Shown in pieces: positions 36,427-47,365 of a stretch of DNA of 64,000 bases. This stretch comes from Malachius bipustulatus. Taxonomy: Eukaryota; Arthropoda; Insecta; Coleoptera; Melyridae. The number at the start of each line of letters is the position of its first letter. The first letter of the stretch is position 1. The stretch is from positions 22,692,001-22,756,000 of the forward strand of contig OU342631.1 of assembly GCA_910589415.1 (NCBI GenBank), given 5' to 3'. The notes beneath the pieces were generated by a model, which saw nothing but the letters and a program-made list of their open reading frames with translations, was not told the DNA's origin and did no database searches. The position numbers were made by a program, and so were the translations under genes.

Positions 36427-36433
36427 CACCCTG
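36427..36433 (-). repeat. Isolated CACCCTG transposon tip
   Basis: TTGGGCCACCCTGTATG has the right-end form of the CAGGGTG family, but no matching left tip was found between 36058 and here. The minus-strand frame that crosses it (36181-36522) has no motif. Confidence 0.45.
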
Positions 36434-36495
36434 TATGCTGTATGTATATGGGATTGATACTGAATACCTAACTGAAATGCTTTCATAATATTATA

Positions 36496-37128
36496 CAGGG
36501 TGTCCCGTATCGTTATGTTCAAAATTCTTGAGCATATAGTAGGCTTAATTTTGAGCCCAAAAAACCCAGAAGTGACAGGTCTATCTTTATTCGTTACGAA
36601 GTTACAGGCCTAAGAAAATTATGACTAGTAAATAACAAGATTAAACTTTGTAAGCCACACATGAGTAAACGTCACCGAAATAAACATTAGTAGAGGTTCC
36701 CCTGCTCATACGACATGGCATTAGGATTCAAATAGATGCGGCACCAGCATATTTCGGAATTGGTGTTTGTAACTAAATACCAGAGCAGAGAGAAATTATT
36801 ACTTGATCGTATTCAGCAAGCTGGTCAAGAGATATGTACGCGAAAAAAAGACGAGAAAACTGTTACTTTTGCAATAGGCCTCCGAGCACAAGCTTGTATT
36901 CAGCAAGGAAAAGGACATTTTTAACACATGATAAACTAAAGATTTGGTCAATAAAATAAGTTTTATGTGGTTTTCAAAGTTAAATCTGGTATTTACTAGA
37001 CATTATTTTCTTAGGCCTGTAACTTCGTAACGAATGCAGATAGACCTGCCACTTTTGGGTTTTTTAGGCTTAGAAATAATCCTACTATGTGCTCACAAAA
37101 TTTGAACATAACGATACGGGACACCCTG
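36496..37128. mobile_element. Deleted mariner-like element, 633 bp
   Basis: CAGGGTGTCCCGTATCGTTATG at 36496 and the inverse ending CACCCTG at 37128 are flanked by TA. Inverted repeats extend about 125 bp (through CAGGCCTAAGAAAAT). Inside are remnants of a DDE transposase on the + strand. Confidence 0.9.
36727..36924 (+). pseudogene. Transposase C-terminal remnant, frameshifted
   Basis: The frame ending TAA at 36922-36924 carries LLDRIQQAGQEI and RAQACIQQGKGHF, matching the RIQ...ACIQAEGGHF tail of the 25823-26230 transposase. In another frame just upstream (from about 36723) the bases read RIQIDAAPAYFG, a version of the QQDGAPAHF catalytic-Asp motif. So the copy has a frameshift plus deletion of the stretch with the third Asp. 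Confidence 0.75.
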
Positions 37129-37360
37129 TATAATATACGCAAAGCGTAATTTTATCCAGGATTCCACCTGTCGCATCATCTACATTCTACAAGAAGTAAT
37201 CTCTTTAAAATAATGATTGCTTTGTATTATAACCGACTACCGCGTCAAAATATTATTTTGATTAATACGAGTTTTCCTCGTTTCAAGCAACTTCTCGAGC
37301 TTGCTATTCCCGGCATCACAATAAACACTAAAAGTTCGCGACTATACCTACCTAACTATA

Positions 37361-38379
37361 CAGGGTGCACCATGTATCCTTCTCTATATTGCTATCTCCT
37401 GAACGCTACGAGATACAGGGTCGGTTAAATTAGAGAAAAGATGCACAGTTTTGTGGTCATCTCGAATTCGTCAAAACATGCAAGATATCTGTGACCGTTC
37501 CTGAAATATCCTGAAAAAAACTGAAAAATCGAGATTTCTTATTTTCGTCATATCTTTTTTATTATTGAAAATTAATAAATAATTTTTTGTAGGCTTACAT
37601 AAGCCGCTAAGAGCTATCCATCTGACATTTCAAAAATTATCAAGGCCTACTAGATCCAAGAGTTTTCACAGTCAACTTTCGTTTTTCTTATGGCCGCCGT
37701 ATTAGTTTTTTATGTCGTTCGATATGAAAAAAATAATGGAAACCAAAAATTAATAAACTTCAAAAAAAATTTTTTTTAATTTTTATTCTTCTTTTTTCAA
37801 AGAAAAATCTAAAAAAAAATCGTAGAAAAACGTCAACATTTGTAAAATACGCCGAAATAGTGCTTGCCTTATGGTTTTTTAATTTATCTATGAAATTCGG
37901 TCCAAAAATGTGTCTTTTTAGTAAAGAAAAAAGAAGAATAAAAATTTTTTAAATTTATTTTTTGAAGTTTAATGAATAATTTTTCTGTTGGCTTACATAA
38001 GTCGTCAAGAGCTACCCATCTACCCAGCTACCCATCTGACATTTCAAAAATTTTCAAAGCCGACTAGATCCCAGAATTTTCATAGTCAACTTTCGTTTTT
38101 CTTATGGCCACCATATTGGTTTTTTATATTGTTCGATATAAAAAAAATCATAAAAACTAAAAATTGTTAATCTCCAATAATAAAAAAGATATGGGAAAAA
38201 TAAGAAATCTCGATTTTTCAGTTTTTTCAGGATATTTCAGGAACGGTCACAGATATCTTGTATGTCTCGACGGAATCGAGATGGCCACAAAATTGCGCTC
38301 CTTTGGACTTGTTTAACCGACCCTGTATCTGTTAGCGTTAGGAGATAGCAATATAGAGAAGGATACATGGTGCACCCTG
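37361..38379. mobile_element. Foldback DNA element, 1019 bp, CAGGGTGCAC ends
   Basis: CAGGGTGCACCATGTATCC at 37361 and the inverse ending 38379, TA at both flanks. Arms of about 450 bp share GAGATAGCAATATAGAGAAGG, CCGACCCTGTATC, AGATATCTTG, TTCAGGATATTTCAGGAACGG and GTCAACTTTCGTTTTTCTTATGGCC. No coding sequence. Related fragments at 20570-20990 and 56262-57133. Confidence 0.9.
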
Positions 38380-38381
38380 TA

Positions 38382-39444
38382 TACATATAACTTTATTCCT
38401 GTTATTTCCCACTCCAGTGCTCTACAAGTTTAATTATTGTAATTTATAAAAGAAAAGTTAATAGTTTGTTGGAATTCTTCCAGTTCTACTAGTGCAGGCA
38501 GGCAGGCGTCCCTGCTATCTCGCCGTTTTTCAAATTTGTTAGAAACAGCCTGGCTTCCTTTTGCGATGCTCCAGACCGGATAGAATGTTAATTGCATTGT
38601 TGTTCTTTATTGCTCATCCAAGTCGTTCCTGTCGACATTGAAATAGCGATTCCTCTGGCAGGAAAACCCCAAACAAAACTTGCACGGAAATAGAAAACTG
38701 AAACTGTTTCGCGCTGTTTGCTGATGTTGGGTAATACGATTTTCAGTCTAATTCTAATCGATTTGAGTTAGTCTTCTATTTTTCATTTCTCTATAAAGAA
38801 GGCGTTAATAAGTAAAATGCATAATCCGGAGCATCGCACAATAATAATAATAATAATAATAATTGTATTCCCAGATTGGCAATAATAGTAGTTACCTATT
38901 TGTTATACAAGGGAAAAAAGTAATAGATTTTAGCTCGAGATGTGATTTCGTTCCAGGCGCGTTAGCGGAGGGAGCAAACACATCAAGAGCTAAAATCGCA
39001 ATTTTTTTGTGTATAATATACAATTTTTTTCTGTGACAAGAAAACCCCGATGTTAGGACATCGAAAAACGTAATTAGATAACTGGGAAGAATGTCGTAAT
39101 GTTGATCTATGTTATTGAATTTGAATTTTCAAACTGGGTGACCTTTGTACTTAAGTACTTTTTGTACTTAGTATCGAGGAAAAAATACCCACTTTTTTCC
39201 CTGATAATTTTCTTTTTTCCCCGGCAAAAAGCAGTTCATATAAAGTGACATTTTTATACCTTCCAAAGGGGATAAAATATCATACTTTTTCTGTTCTAAG
39301 AAAAACACAATTTTCTATTCCTTCAACCTTCAAGTCTGCATTTTTGCGTTGTTTATTTATTTCTATTATTAAAATTCTATCTAGGGTTACTTTTTGGCAT
39401 TAGCGAGACGATGTTATTTAAATGACAACTTACACTTGTAAGTA
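38382..39444. other. Spacer without recognised gene
   Basis: Contains an (AAT)n run at about 38840-38865 and a CAGGCAGGCAGGC patch near 38495; no open frame with motif. Confidence 0.4.
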
Positions 39445-39446
39445 TA

Positions 39447-40430
39447 CAGGGTGCTTCTTTTTTTAACAGTGTCATTTTACGAGGTGATAGAGAATCGCAA
39501 AATAAGTCAACTTTCGGCATAAAATATTTTTCAGAAAGATATAATAACGGAGGTAGATTTCTTCAGAAGTAATGGGAAAAGCGAATTCTGGAAATAACGT
39601 TATTATTAAGGCCGCTTGAGCGATGTTGTTCAAGTTTGGTACAAATGGTTCTGTGATAGATATACAGGGTGTCCCGTAATTAGCGTGCAATACTGAAATA
39701 GCAAATTCTATTTTCAAAAATATGAAAAAAAGTTCCTATAAAAATAGGTCGAGAAATGCTTCCTAAGGGGGCTACAGCCCCCGATAGGGGGGCCCATGAA
39801 GATGGTTTTTATTTAATATCTCCGAACCCGTTCCAGATAGAAAAATGAAATTTTGGGCATTTATCAAACTTTTTATGGCCAATAAGGCCAATTACAACAA
39901 TTTTAAAGTTTCTATAAGGGGGCCATATAGGTGAGGAGTGTGTTAAAACCACCCTAACTTTTTTGCACGTACGTTGTGCCGGGATCACATATCGGATTAT
40001 GAAATGTTGAAGTTTTGTACACAAAAAAGGTCGTCTTGTTGAATTTCGATAACATGCACCGTTTTCGCTTAAATCGATTTGAAAATTCCCTTACATGGCA
40101 TAAAAATTCATAATGAAACTCTTGATAATTTTTTTAGATTAATGAACGTTCTAATTTGAAAATAAAAATACTCTTGCAAAATTTTGATATTAGGTATCGT
40201 TTTCCAGCTATTGTAAATTAAACATTATTTTTTCTATGTCTGCAAACTGCAATAATTTTTATTGTTCCAATTTTATTAAGTATATTATGTGGAATACAAA
40301 CACAAATTAATTGAAGACTTCTACCTCTGTTATTATGCCTTTCTGGAAAATATTTTGTGACGAAAGTCCACTTATTTTGCGATCCTCTATCAGCTACTAA
40401 ATTTACTGTGGGAAAAAATGAAACACCCTG
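39447..40430. mobile_element. DNA element, 984 bp, CAGGGTG ends
   Basis: CAGGGTGCTTCTTTTTTTA at 39447 and GAAACACCCTG ending 40430, TA on both sides. Arms of about 130 bp share the GATAGAG(A/G)ATCGCAAAATAAG block and AACGGAGGTAGA in inverted orientation. The interior is not palindromic and carries another tip, TATACAGGGTGTCCCG at 39661-39676, pointing to a nested, truncated insertion. Minus-strand frames 39472-40024 have no motif. Confidence 0.75.
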
Positions 40431-40581
40431 TATAGCAATAAAAGAAATAAAAATATAAATATAATAGTTTTATTAGTGATATTGTGCGCGTACGTTTCCT
40501 TTTTTCTTAATATTTATTCGCTCATCTGCAAAACCTCAAATTTTGGGACCCTGTTGAGCCTGGAACATTCTGTAATATGTA

Positions 40582-40738
40582 CAGGGTGGTAAAAAATAAG
40601 TATCGAATATTTGGAGAGGGTAGAGGGTACAATATGGACCAAAAGAAGTCAAAAGTCAAGGAGGATCTTTTGAACTATTTTGGTCCATATTACTGTACCC
40701 TCTCCAAATATTTGATACTTATTTTTTAACACACCCTG
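40582..40738. mobile_element. 157-bp hairpin MITE
   Basis: CAGGGTGGTAAAAAATAAGT at 40582, inverse ending CACCCTG at 40738, flanked by TA. Nearly the whole element pairs with itself: the arm includes TATCGAATATTTGGAGAGGGTA and ATATGGACCAAAA. The smallest member of the CAGGGTG-ended set here. Confidence 0.92.
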
Positions 40739-41377
40739 TATAACGTTTTCGGTTTTTTAACTAAAACAAGACGGTGACAGCACTTACTCTTGGAGTGCAA
40801 TAAAGGTTCTTGCGAACGCTGTCGATGAAGTGCTAATCTACTGACATAACGTTGTGAAAGAAAAATTCCTTTTTATCCTACCCCATAAGAAAATTGAACT
40901 TTCTCGACTGCATGCCCCCGGAGAAAGTGCCACTTTTCCTGCCTAGGCGGTAAAATTATTTTTGTATTTTCACGCTAGAGGGCCACCCAATTGCAATTGA
41001 ATGCTATTTCCAGAGGGAACCAGAAGCAAGCAAGCTTATAGCTGTATGTCAATCTGTCAATGTCAATAGACCAGCAAGACCCAGCAAATTAAATACTAAT
41101 AGTGAGGTACTGATGTCAAATTTATCCAAACAAGGAATTTCTTTCAATAATAATTATTGTAATATTCAAAATCCAACGTTCACTATTAATGTTATCCATA
41201 AATAAATAAATAAATTACTGATTGTAATTTAACTAATCTACGCTTACTGATAGTAATGTATTAAGCAAACATAATATGTAGGTATTTAATAAATTTTCTT
41301 TCAAAACATTATTAAAAAAAAATATTATTATTATTATTATTATTATTGTGTAGGATAAAAAATTATGTGTAAACCAC

Positions 41378-41477
41378 GGCGGTAAAGTGTCTTTTCAGGC
41401 CTCAAGAAGTGGCCAGCCTCGGCTGCGCCTCGCCTGGCCATATCTTCTTGAGGCCTGAAAAGTGCCACTTTACCGCC
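41378..41477. repeat. 100-bp perfect-stem hairpin with CGCC-rich loop
   Basis: GGCGGTAAAGTG at the left and CACTTTACCGCC at the right enclose long arms containing TTTTCAGGCCTCAAGAAG and a loop reading CCTCGGCTGCGCCTCGC. Part of the arm, AAAGTGCCACTTT plus CCTAGGCGGTAAA, also occurs at 40924-40955, so the unit is repeated. (ATT)n lies just upstream at 41320-41345. Confidence 0.85.
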
Positions 41478-42209
41478 TAGGTATACAATATACTATTATT
41501 TCAATTTGTGCATTCTTACTGTATTTTTAGTGTTTTTGGTCATCTCAAATTATTTTCCCTATTTTCTGTCAATTTTAAATCAACTTAATTCTTTATTTTC
41601 GATATTTTAACAACTAAAAGATGCAAGTAGGTAGGTAGGTACCTATTTACTTTTTTCACGAAATAATCATTGCGTTTCATATAATTTTTTTACTTAATTT
41701 GCGCTTTTTTGCAACATGTACCTAGGTAACATTTTGCAACATATTCCACAGGTAGGTAAATATGGACACAAATTTCATTATAAAATAAAGCTAACATTGC
41801 TTAAAATCTTTGATTACCATACTGCCATCTATGAGTAACCATTAGAAAGTCACACCTGCTGCACTTTTAAATATCGCCGTATATCGCCAAAGAATAGCAG
41901 ACAAAAGACGATGGCCAACAGATCTCTATGCTGTATTATTGTTCACCAGTCGCCAGCGCGAGCGCCACTGACTCCGTCAATGGCCGGCCTCTTGCCTCTT
42001 TGACGTCATTACATTACCTTCGTTTGTTGTTTGTTTTTGACGATACGAACCATGGACAATAACATGAGTTATGACAACAATGTTAACAAGATTTTTTTTC
42101 AAGCAGGGAACATTGGTCTTCACCAAGGAGTCTATTATTACATGGAGGAACAACGGACCGTTCAAATAAGCCGCAAAAATAACTAGCGAGAACTATAAAA
42201 AAAATAGAA

Positions 42210-42580
42210 CTACCAAATCGGACACACTTGGAGCTTCGCAGAGCGCCCGCCAGTTAGCGCGCAAACCAATTGGTGCTAGATCGACACTGGCACATCATTG
42301 CTCGCATAGGGAAAAGGCTCTCTCGACAACAAAATACCCAGTTTAGTCGCTTATTTTGCTCTCAGATTGGATAAAAATGATGAATCGATAAGAGGTCTCT
42401 GAATGGGGTACTAATTTCGATACAGAAAAAGACGTAATAATCGTATATTGTACGCGGCTATTCGGTCTATAGGACTTCGTATTTTCGCGAGTCTTTTTGA
42501 CGGTAAATATATAAATGTAATCTAACTTCATGGCAGTAGTGCCTTAACCTCTAAATTAAATGCTTTTCACAATAATTATT
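42210..42580 (+). repeat. Large inverted repeat, left arm
   Basis: Inverted relative to 46165-46525. Shared landmarks (here as read on the - strand): GAGGTTAAGGCACTACTGCC, TTTATA...ACCGTCAAA, CATTCAGAGACC, GATTCATCATTTTTATC, GTCGAGAGA(G/A)CCTTTTCC and GGCGGGCGCTCTGCGAA. Arms differ by many substitutions and small indels. Similarity fades beyond about 42210 on the outside. Confidence 0.85.
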
Positions 42581-42597
42581 ATTATTGATCATTCCAG

Positions 42598-42652
42598 AAT
42601 TAACAGCTGACTTTGACAGATGGTCCGCCATTTTCTCTGGGGGGCATACCGC
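42598..42652 (+). repeat. Inner inverted repeat, left (mirror at 43224-43270)
   Basis: TTTGACAGATGGTCCGCCATTTTCTCTGGGGGGCAT aligns, inverted, with TGCCCCCCAAGGAAATATGGCCGAACTGTCAA at 43228-43262. The pair encloses the THAP exon. Only about 45 bp can be aligned, so it may be a MITE tip or shared promoter-like sequence. Confidence 0.45.
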
Positions 42653-42911
42653 ATACACAAATATGTCTAATGTTAATAATAAATAATTATGTTACTTTCC
42701 GTTTGTTTAGGTAAGTCGTTGTTTTCTCTTGGACACAATTTCTCTTGAAGAATTTTGGTTTTCATGTAAAGTCTTCGCTAATCGCTATTTTGTCGGTAAA
42801 ATGTCACGGTAAATAGTACGTACTATACCTATATTAATTCTTGAACAATAATAAGCACATTTTATGACCAACTAATAGCCTATAGATTGGTACTATGTTA
42901 CTTGAACTTAC

Positions 42912-43126
42912 CAGTTATAAAATGTCTCGAACAAACCACCATTTTTTAGGTGGATTTCATTTAGAGGCCCCCATTTCAAAGCATGAATCCATGCATTCCT
43001 TCTTTCATCAGACAGTCCGTTAAGGTTATCTCCTCTATTGGCCAAAACAGCAGGAAATCGAAAGAATAACACTATATCTCTTTCAGAAAGCCTTGGACAT
43101 TTCACAACACTACAAAAATGAGTCAT
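42912..43126 (-). CDS. THAP zinc-finger domain, first exon (partial)
   Basis: The - strand frame from ATG at 43126 reads MTHFCSVVKC, then LFFRFPAVLA, LSDERRNAWIHALKW and NEIHLKN. C-X4-C near the N-terminus, the FFRFP motif and the conserved RR.AW..AL block are the first half of a THAP domain, the C2CH DNA-binding finger found in host regulators and in P-element transposases. The second half (C-X2-H and the AVPTIF region) is not in this frame: reading ends in CTG|GTAAGT, a strong splice donor at 42906-42911, so the domain is probably completed by an exon I could not locate on the left. An alternative donor is GGTGGT shortly upstream. It lies between two nested inverted repeats, so it may be part of a mobile element rather than a host gene. 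Whether it is functional is unknown. Confidence 0.55.
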
Positions 43127-43593
43127 TTTCGATAGATTGGCCCACAATTTTATTATTTAACAACTTATTACACCTTTGAAAACACTCCGCGTTTATAAAC
43201 GACAAAGATTCAATCAAACGTCAAACGAAATTGTTTGCCCCCCAAGGAAATATGGCCGAACTGTCAATGACGTGTCAATCTGAAATGATCAAATTGAAAT
43301 TACATTTCAAAAAATATAAAATGACATTTCATTTGAGCTAGGTTTTGAGCATCATTGAAAATACACCAAAATGGGAAGTGAATTTAATTTGAAACAGACT
43401 GAAAGTAAATCCACAACATTTTAGCGTTAATTTAAAGTTGAATGAATAAGCTTAGCGATTTCGCCCATTCACGCAAATGTACACTGATTTATTTCCCTTA
43501 ATAAAATTTAATAATTTCCTCATACCGTCACTAAAAAAACAAAAAACCGCAAAAAATAAAACAAAACATCATTATTATTATTTACATACCTAA

Positions 43594-44640
43594 AGTCTAT
43601 TTTTTATTTAGATGGACTTGTCAAACAGCTGTTAAGTTGGTACCCTGTGCAATCTTTAAACAGTAATTTTCATATTGTCGGATGGTAGCCTGTTTTCTTG
43701 ACCTTGGCAAAAAATTTACGTTGTGGCTAAAGTAACGGCAACATTCCCCGATTCGTGTATAGGCTATGACGTCACCTGCAAAACATGTTTCCTTGTTGTA
43801 AGTTGCTCAGTTATAAAACGCAAGTTAAAAACTTCAAATTACTTTATTTTCTTCGAAAATAGCCCTTTTTTAGAAGTTATTCGTTTTTTGAGTATAAATT
43901 TAACTGTTGCTTGGATTGACTATAATAATCTAATGACGTTTTGCGAAAACTAGGTCTGGGTCCTCAGTCGGCACTCTAGTCACAGCGAAACGCCAGAAAC
44001 TTGAAAAGTTGAAGTTGTCAAATTGACAAACCAAATTATCAAATTAAAAATTATTAAAATGCTCAGGCAGGCAAATTTATTTCAAAAGAAAGAAAAGAAT
44101 GAATCATCAAATGCTATAAACATTAGCGATTGAAAGATGTTTCTCCAGATTAAGCAAAAATACAGTTTAATCAGATTCCTTCAAATATTCCTTGAGAAAT
44201 TCTTAAAAAATAGTAAGTACCTCTATTTGTCAAGAATAGATCTTCTATTTTCAACATTTTTACATAAAACTAAGAAGGAATCGGTCTAATATCTTACATA
44301 TATAAGATTTATAAGAGTAAATGCTAGGTGCTTACACTTACAAGTCTCTAAAATTTTCCAATTTATTACCTCTAGAAATTGCGTTTATAATTTTTCTAAT
44401 TTTAAATTTTGAAATAAAATGACATTTCAACTAATCGACATAACCTAAATTAATTTAGTAACCATTCTAGTGACTATTTTGGTAACAACTATCACCATAA
44501 CCAACCTAATCAGTCTTGTTGCCAATCGTTCCCCTAGAATTTTGACTTGGTGGAATCCATCTAAATAAAAAATAAAGTATACCTATATCGTAAGAGCAAA
44601 TGAAAATTTCATGTCTTAGATTGAGTCCTACGATCAAATC
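43594..44640 (+). repeat. Dispersed repeat, copy also in importin intron 4
   Basis: Landmarks in order: GACTTGTCAAACAGCTGT(T/C)AAGTTGG with CCTGTGCAA(T/A)CTTT(A/G)AACAGTAATT, a GTCAA...ATAGATC(T/C)TCT block, then CGTT(C/T)CCCTAGAATTTTGACT and (T/G)AATAAAAAATAAA. The same order in the same orientation occurs at 49437-50285, and the last block alone at about 52885-52950. A stretch near 44574-44630 is inverted relative to 46082-46160 (TCTAAGACATGAAATTTT and TTTCATTTGCTC). No coding content; family unknown. Confidence 0.65.
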
Positions 44641-44644
44641 ACTG

Positions 44645-46164
44645 TCATTAGTTTTAAATGTCTTATTTTTCTTATTTTGTGATTTTGAGTGGTCTGAGGT
44701 GCGTTCATGAATTACACGACTTTGCATACATGAAAAACTCTGGATGCGTTCATATAAACAACCAGTTCGCTGGATGTATAAAAATCTAGCATCGTTCATA
44801 AATTCCCGATGACGACGCTTGAAGTACTCGGAGTGTTGAAGTAACACATGTGTGAATCAATTCTGTGCATAATATTAGTAAATTGCAAATAATAGTATCA
44901 AATTTTAAAAAGTGTGAACCTGACAGTTACTTACATATATATAATACTCTTTTGAATATATTTCATAATAATACTTTTGAATTATTATTTCCTTTTTTTT
45001 TCTCGTTCGAATTACGTTCATAAAATGGAATAAATCTGACGATATTCCGGCAAATGTTAGGCATTGCATGGTTGTTAGTTTGTTAGACACACAAACGTTC
45101 ATGTCTGTTTATGAACGCATTTCGCATTTCACCTTCAGGGCCGTATTTATTTTTTTAACCTATCTGGACTTTTTTAGGTAAGGGTGTAAAGAAGATTCCG
45201 TTGGCACAGTTATTTAGGAGAAGCACAGAGATACCAACTTTATATAGGAATAGTTTTTCGAGAGAAAAAATTGGGCGACCGACTGTCCGCCAAAAATTTA
45301 TAAACATTATTTCCAGAAGAGTTTGCCCTCTTTAAAAATGGCCACCACTAAAGGCACTGATGATCACAGACTTAACTTTTGTCATGAGCATGAGTGCAAC
45401 TGCGGAGTGGGAAGAAAGTTCCTAATATAATTATGGTGTAAACATCTCTAGTGTAAACATTTATTCCCATTTTCTTGGTTATGTTACTTTATTCTTGTTT
45501 GATTTTATTTTTATATCTTGTGGAGGATTCTTTCTGGTGTGTATTTTTGTTAAACCCTCAGGTGCAAATACTTAAATAAATGACTTTCCTATACTTAATA
45601 AGTAGATATAGATAATTTGATAAGTAATAGGGCCCTAATAAATACCTACCATTTTACAAAGGGCAAACTGCAGACTAAGGAAAACTAGTAGGTATTAATC
45701 CTTATTTTGCTTTGACTTGGACATTTTAACGGGTTTTACAGTGTCAATAATTCAACAAACTTCACAGTAACTGGAATAATCTCCGAATGCGTATTAATTA
45801 ATTAATTATTAATGCGAATTAATGTCTGTGTTATTCAAGAAATACAAAACTAATTTTAAAAACTTGATGTATCTTATTTCAGCAAATAATGTTAAAATTA
45901 TTATTATTTGACAATAAATAATTTTTTGAATGGTGGATTAATTGGTTGCCTAACTTTGTCGAAAGTGGGAGATTACTTGAAAGTGTAAAGGCCACATTTG
46001 CGAATTTAGGAAAACAAGAAGAATGCAATGTCAGAATAATGAGTTTACAGATCTAATACCTACATTACAGTTTTACAGATCCAATCTAAGACATGAAATT
46101 TTTTCCAAGGCCTACCTAAATTACGTTTTCATTTGCTCATACGATATTTTATTTATTATTTTCA
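44645..46164. other. Repeat-rich region without recognised gene
   Basis: Includes several GCGTTCATA/TATGAACGC boxes (44701, 44752, about 45107) and a CACAAACGTTCATGTCTGTTTATGAACGC stretch that recurs in altered form at about 46670-46695. Frames at 44506-45102 and 46023-46280 show no motif; the latter overlaps the inverted repeat. Confidence 0.45.
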
Positions 46165-46525
46165 ATTCAATTGTCACAAGCATTTGTTTTGAGGTTAAGG
46201 CACTACTGCCGTCTGCCATGAAAGATTCCATTTATACCGTCAAACGACCCGTGAAAATACAAAGTCAAAATTATAATTAGTTTCCCGGAAACTTACGCCA
46301 TTCAGAGACCTTTTATTTTGATTGATTCATCATTTTTATCTGATCTGGGAGCAAAACAAGTGTCTAAACTAATTATTTTTGTGTCGAGAGAACCTTTTCC
46401 TATAGTCTAAGCCTTTACCCTATATGTCAGTAATGCTTTTCCAGCAATAATCAAGCTCCAGTCGATTGGAGCGCTACCTGGCGGGCGCTCTGCGAACCTG
46501 CAAGTGTAGCCGGCTTTGGTATTGG
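46165..46525 (-). repeat. Large inverted repeat, right arm
   Basis: Counterpart of 42210-42580; the pair encloses about 3.6 kb including the THAP exon. The outer edge fades near CAAGTGTAGCCGG...TTTGGTA, which resembles GTGTGTCCGATTTGGTA outside the left arm. Confidence 0.85.
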
Positions 46526-46597
46526 GTATTGGTTGGTGTAGTCACTTTTTCCAGCGCCGTTGCATCTCTAATCTCCATATTATAACCTCTGGCTGGG

Positions 46598-46652
46598 GTA
46601 CCGGTATTACCGACACAAAGACACTAACGAGTGTCGGTAATACAGGTAACCT
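46598..46652. repeat. Hairpin upstream of importin beta-1
   Basis: GTATTACCGACAC at 46605 pairs perfectly with GTGTCGGTAATAC at 46631, extended by GGTA/TACC on the outside. Too short to classify; could be a relic of transposon ends or a structured element. It lies about 660 bp upstream of the importin start codon. Confidence 0.6.
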
Positions 46653-46759
46653 AATAAGCTCAAGCGACACAAAAACGTTTATTTCTATTTATGAACGCAC
46701 CCCAGGATAAGGTTGAAGCTGAGCTGACTAAATGCACAAGTGTGCGAAGGTCAATCTTT

Positions 46760-47310
46760 AATGAAGGACGGAAGGCGGAGGAAATGTAATTTTCTAGATT
46801 AATCGAACGAAAGGAGCCCGCCATAATTAATTCCGAACAGTTACGAAGTTACGTACGATACGATTTTCACGAAACGAAATCGAACCGAACCTAAATTCTG
46901 AACTAAATCCGCCAAGCTAAGTAACGGCTCAGAAAAAACGAAAAATACCCGACTACGTTAAAAAAAATTACAACCGCCGTTTAGTAATTGCGGGAGTGAT
47001 TGTGAAAATCGATCATATCAGTTGAAAATAGAATCGGCGGTTTTCGCAGCCAGTCTCGTAATTGGCATCGCGTTATCAAGCTTTTATTCACGATCAGTCG
47101 GTTTGTGTGGTGTTAAAATAACGATTACTAATCCGTCTACGCCTGTCATTGCGCGCTGAACTCCGAATCAGCAGCTCACCTGCCACTTTTTTAATTGTGA
47201 ATCTACATTCTTCTACGATTTACATGTGGCGTTCGCCGGTCGTCGAAAATTGATCAGGTTCGTTACCGAAGATTTCATTAGAAGATCCAGAGCCAAGAGA
47301 AGCGATCAAG
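46760..47310 (+). promoter_or_regulatory. Probable importin beta-1 promoter and 5' UTR
   Basis: The 550 bp before the ATG at 47311 are free of recognised repeats and richer in CpG than the surrounding noncoding sequence, as expected for a housekeeping promoter. I see no TATA box at a sensible distance. The start codon context is ATCAAGATGC, with a purine three bases upstream. The transcription start and any noncoding first exon cannot be placed from sequence alone. Confidence 0.45.
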
Positions 47311-47365
47311 ATGCACGGAGAAGCCATCCAGTTGATTCAAATTCTCGAGAAAACCGTTTCGCCAG
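47311..47365 (+). CDS. Importin beta-1 coding exon 1
   Basis: Encodes [18 protein letters not shown] and the first base of codon 19; this opening resembles the fly protein (QLVNVLEKTVS). Donor CCAG|GTGAGT. Intron 1 is 774 bp, with no repeat I recognise; frames inside it (47366-47785) are not conserved. Confidence 0.93.

Noticed and set aside
39472..40024. Two minus-strand frames inside the 984-bp element
   Set aside because: No transposase motif; the region is AT-rich and noncoding by appearance.
41320..41345. Possible CRISPR-like or satellite array around the (ATT)n run and hairpin
   Set aside because: No spaced direct repeats; only a microsatellite and one hairpin.
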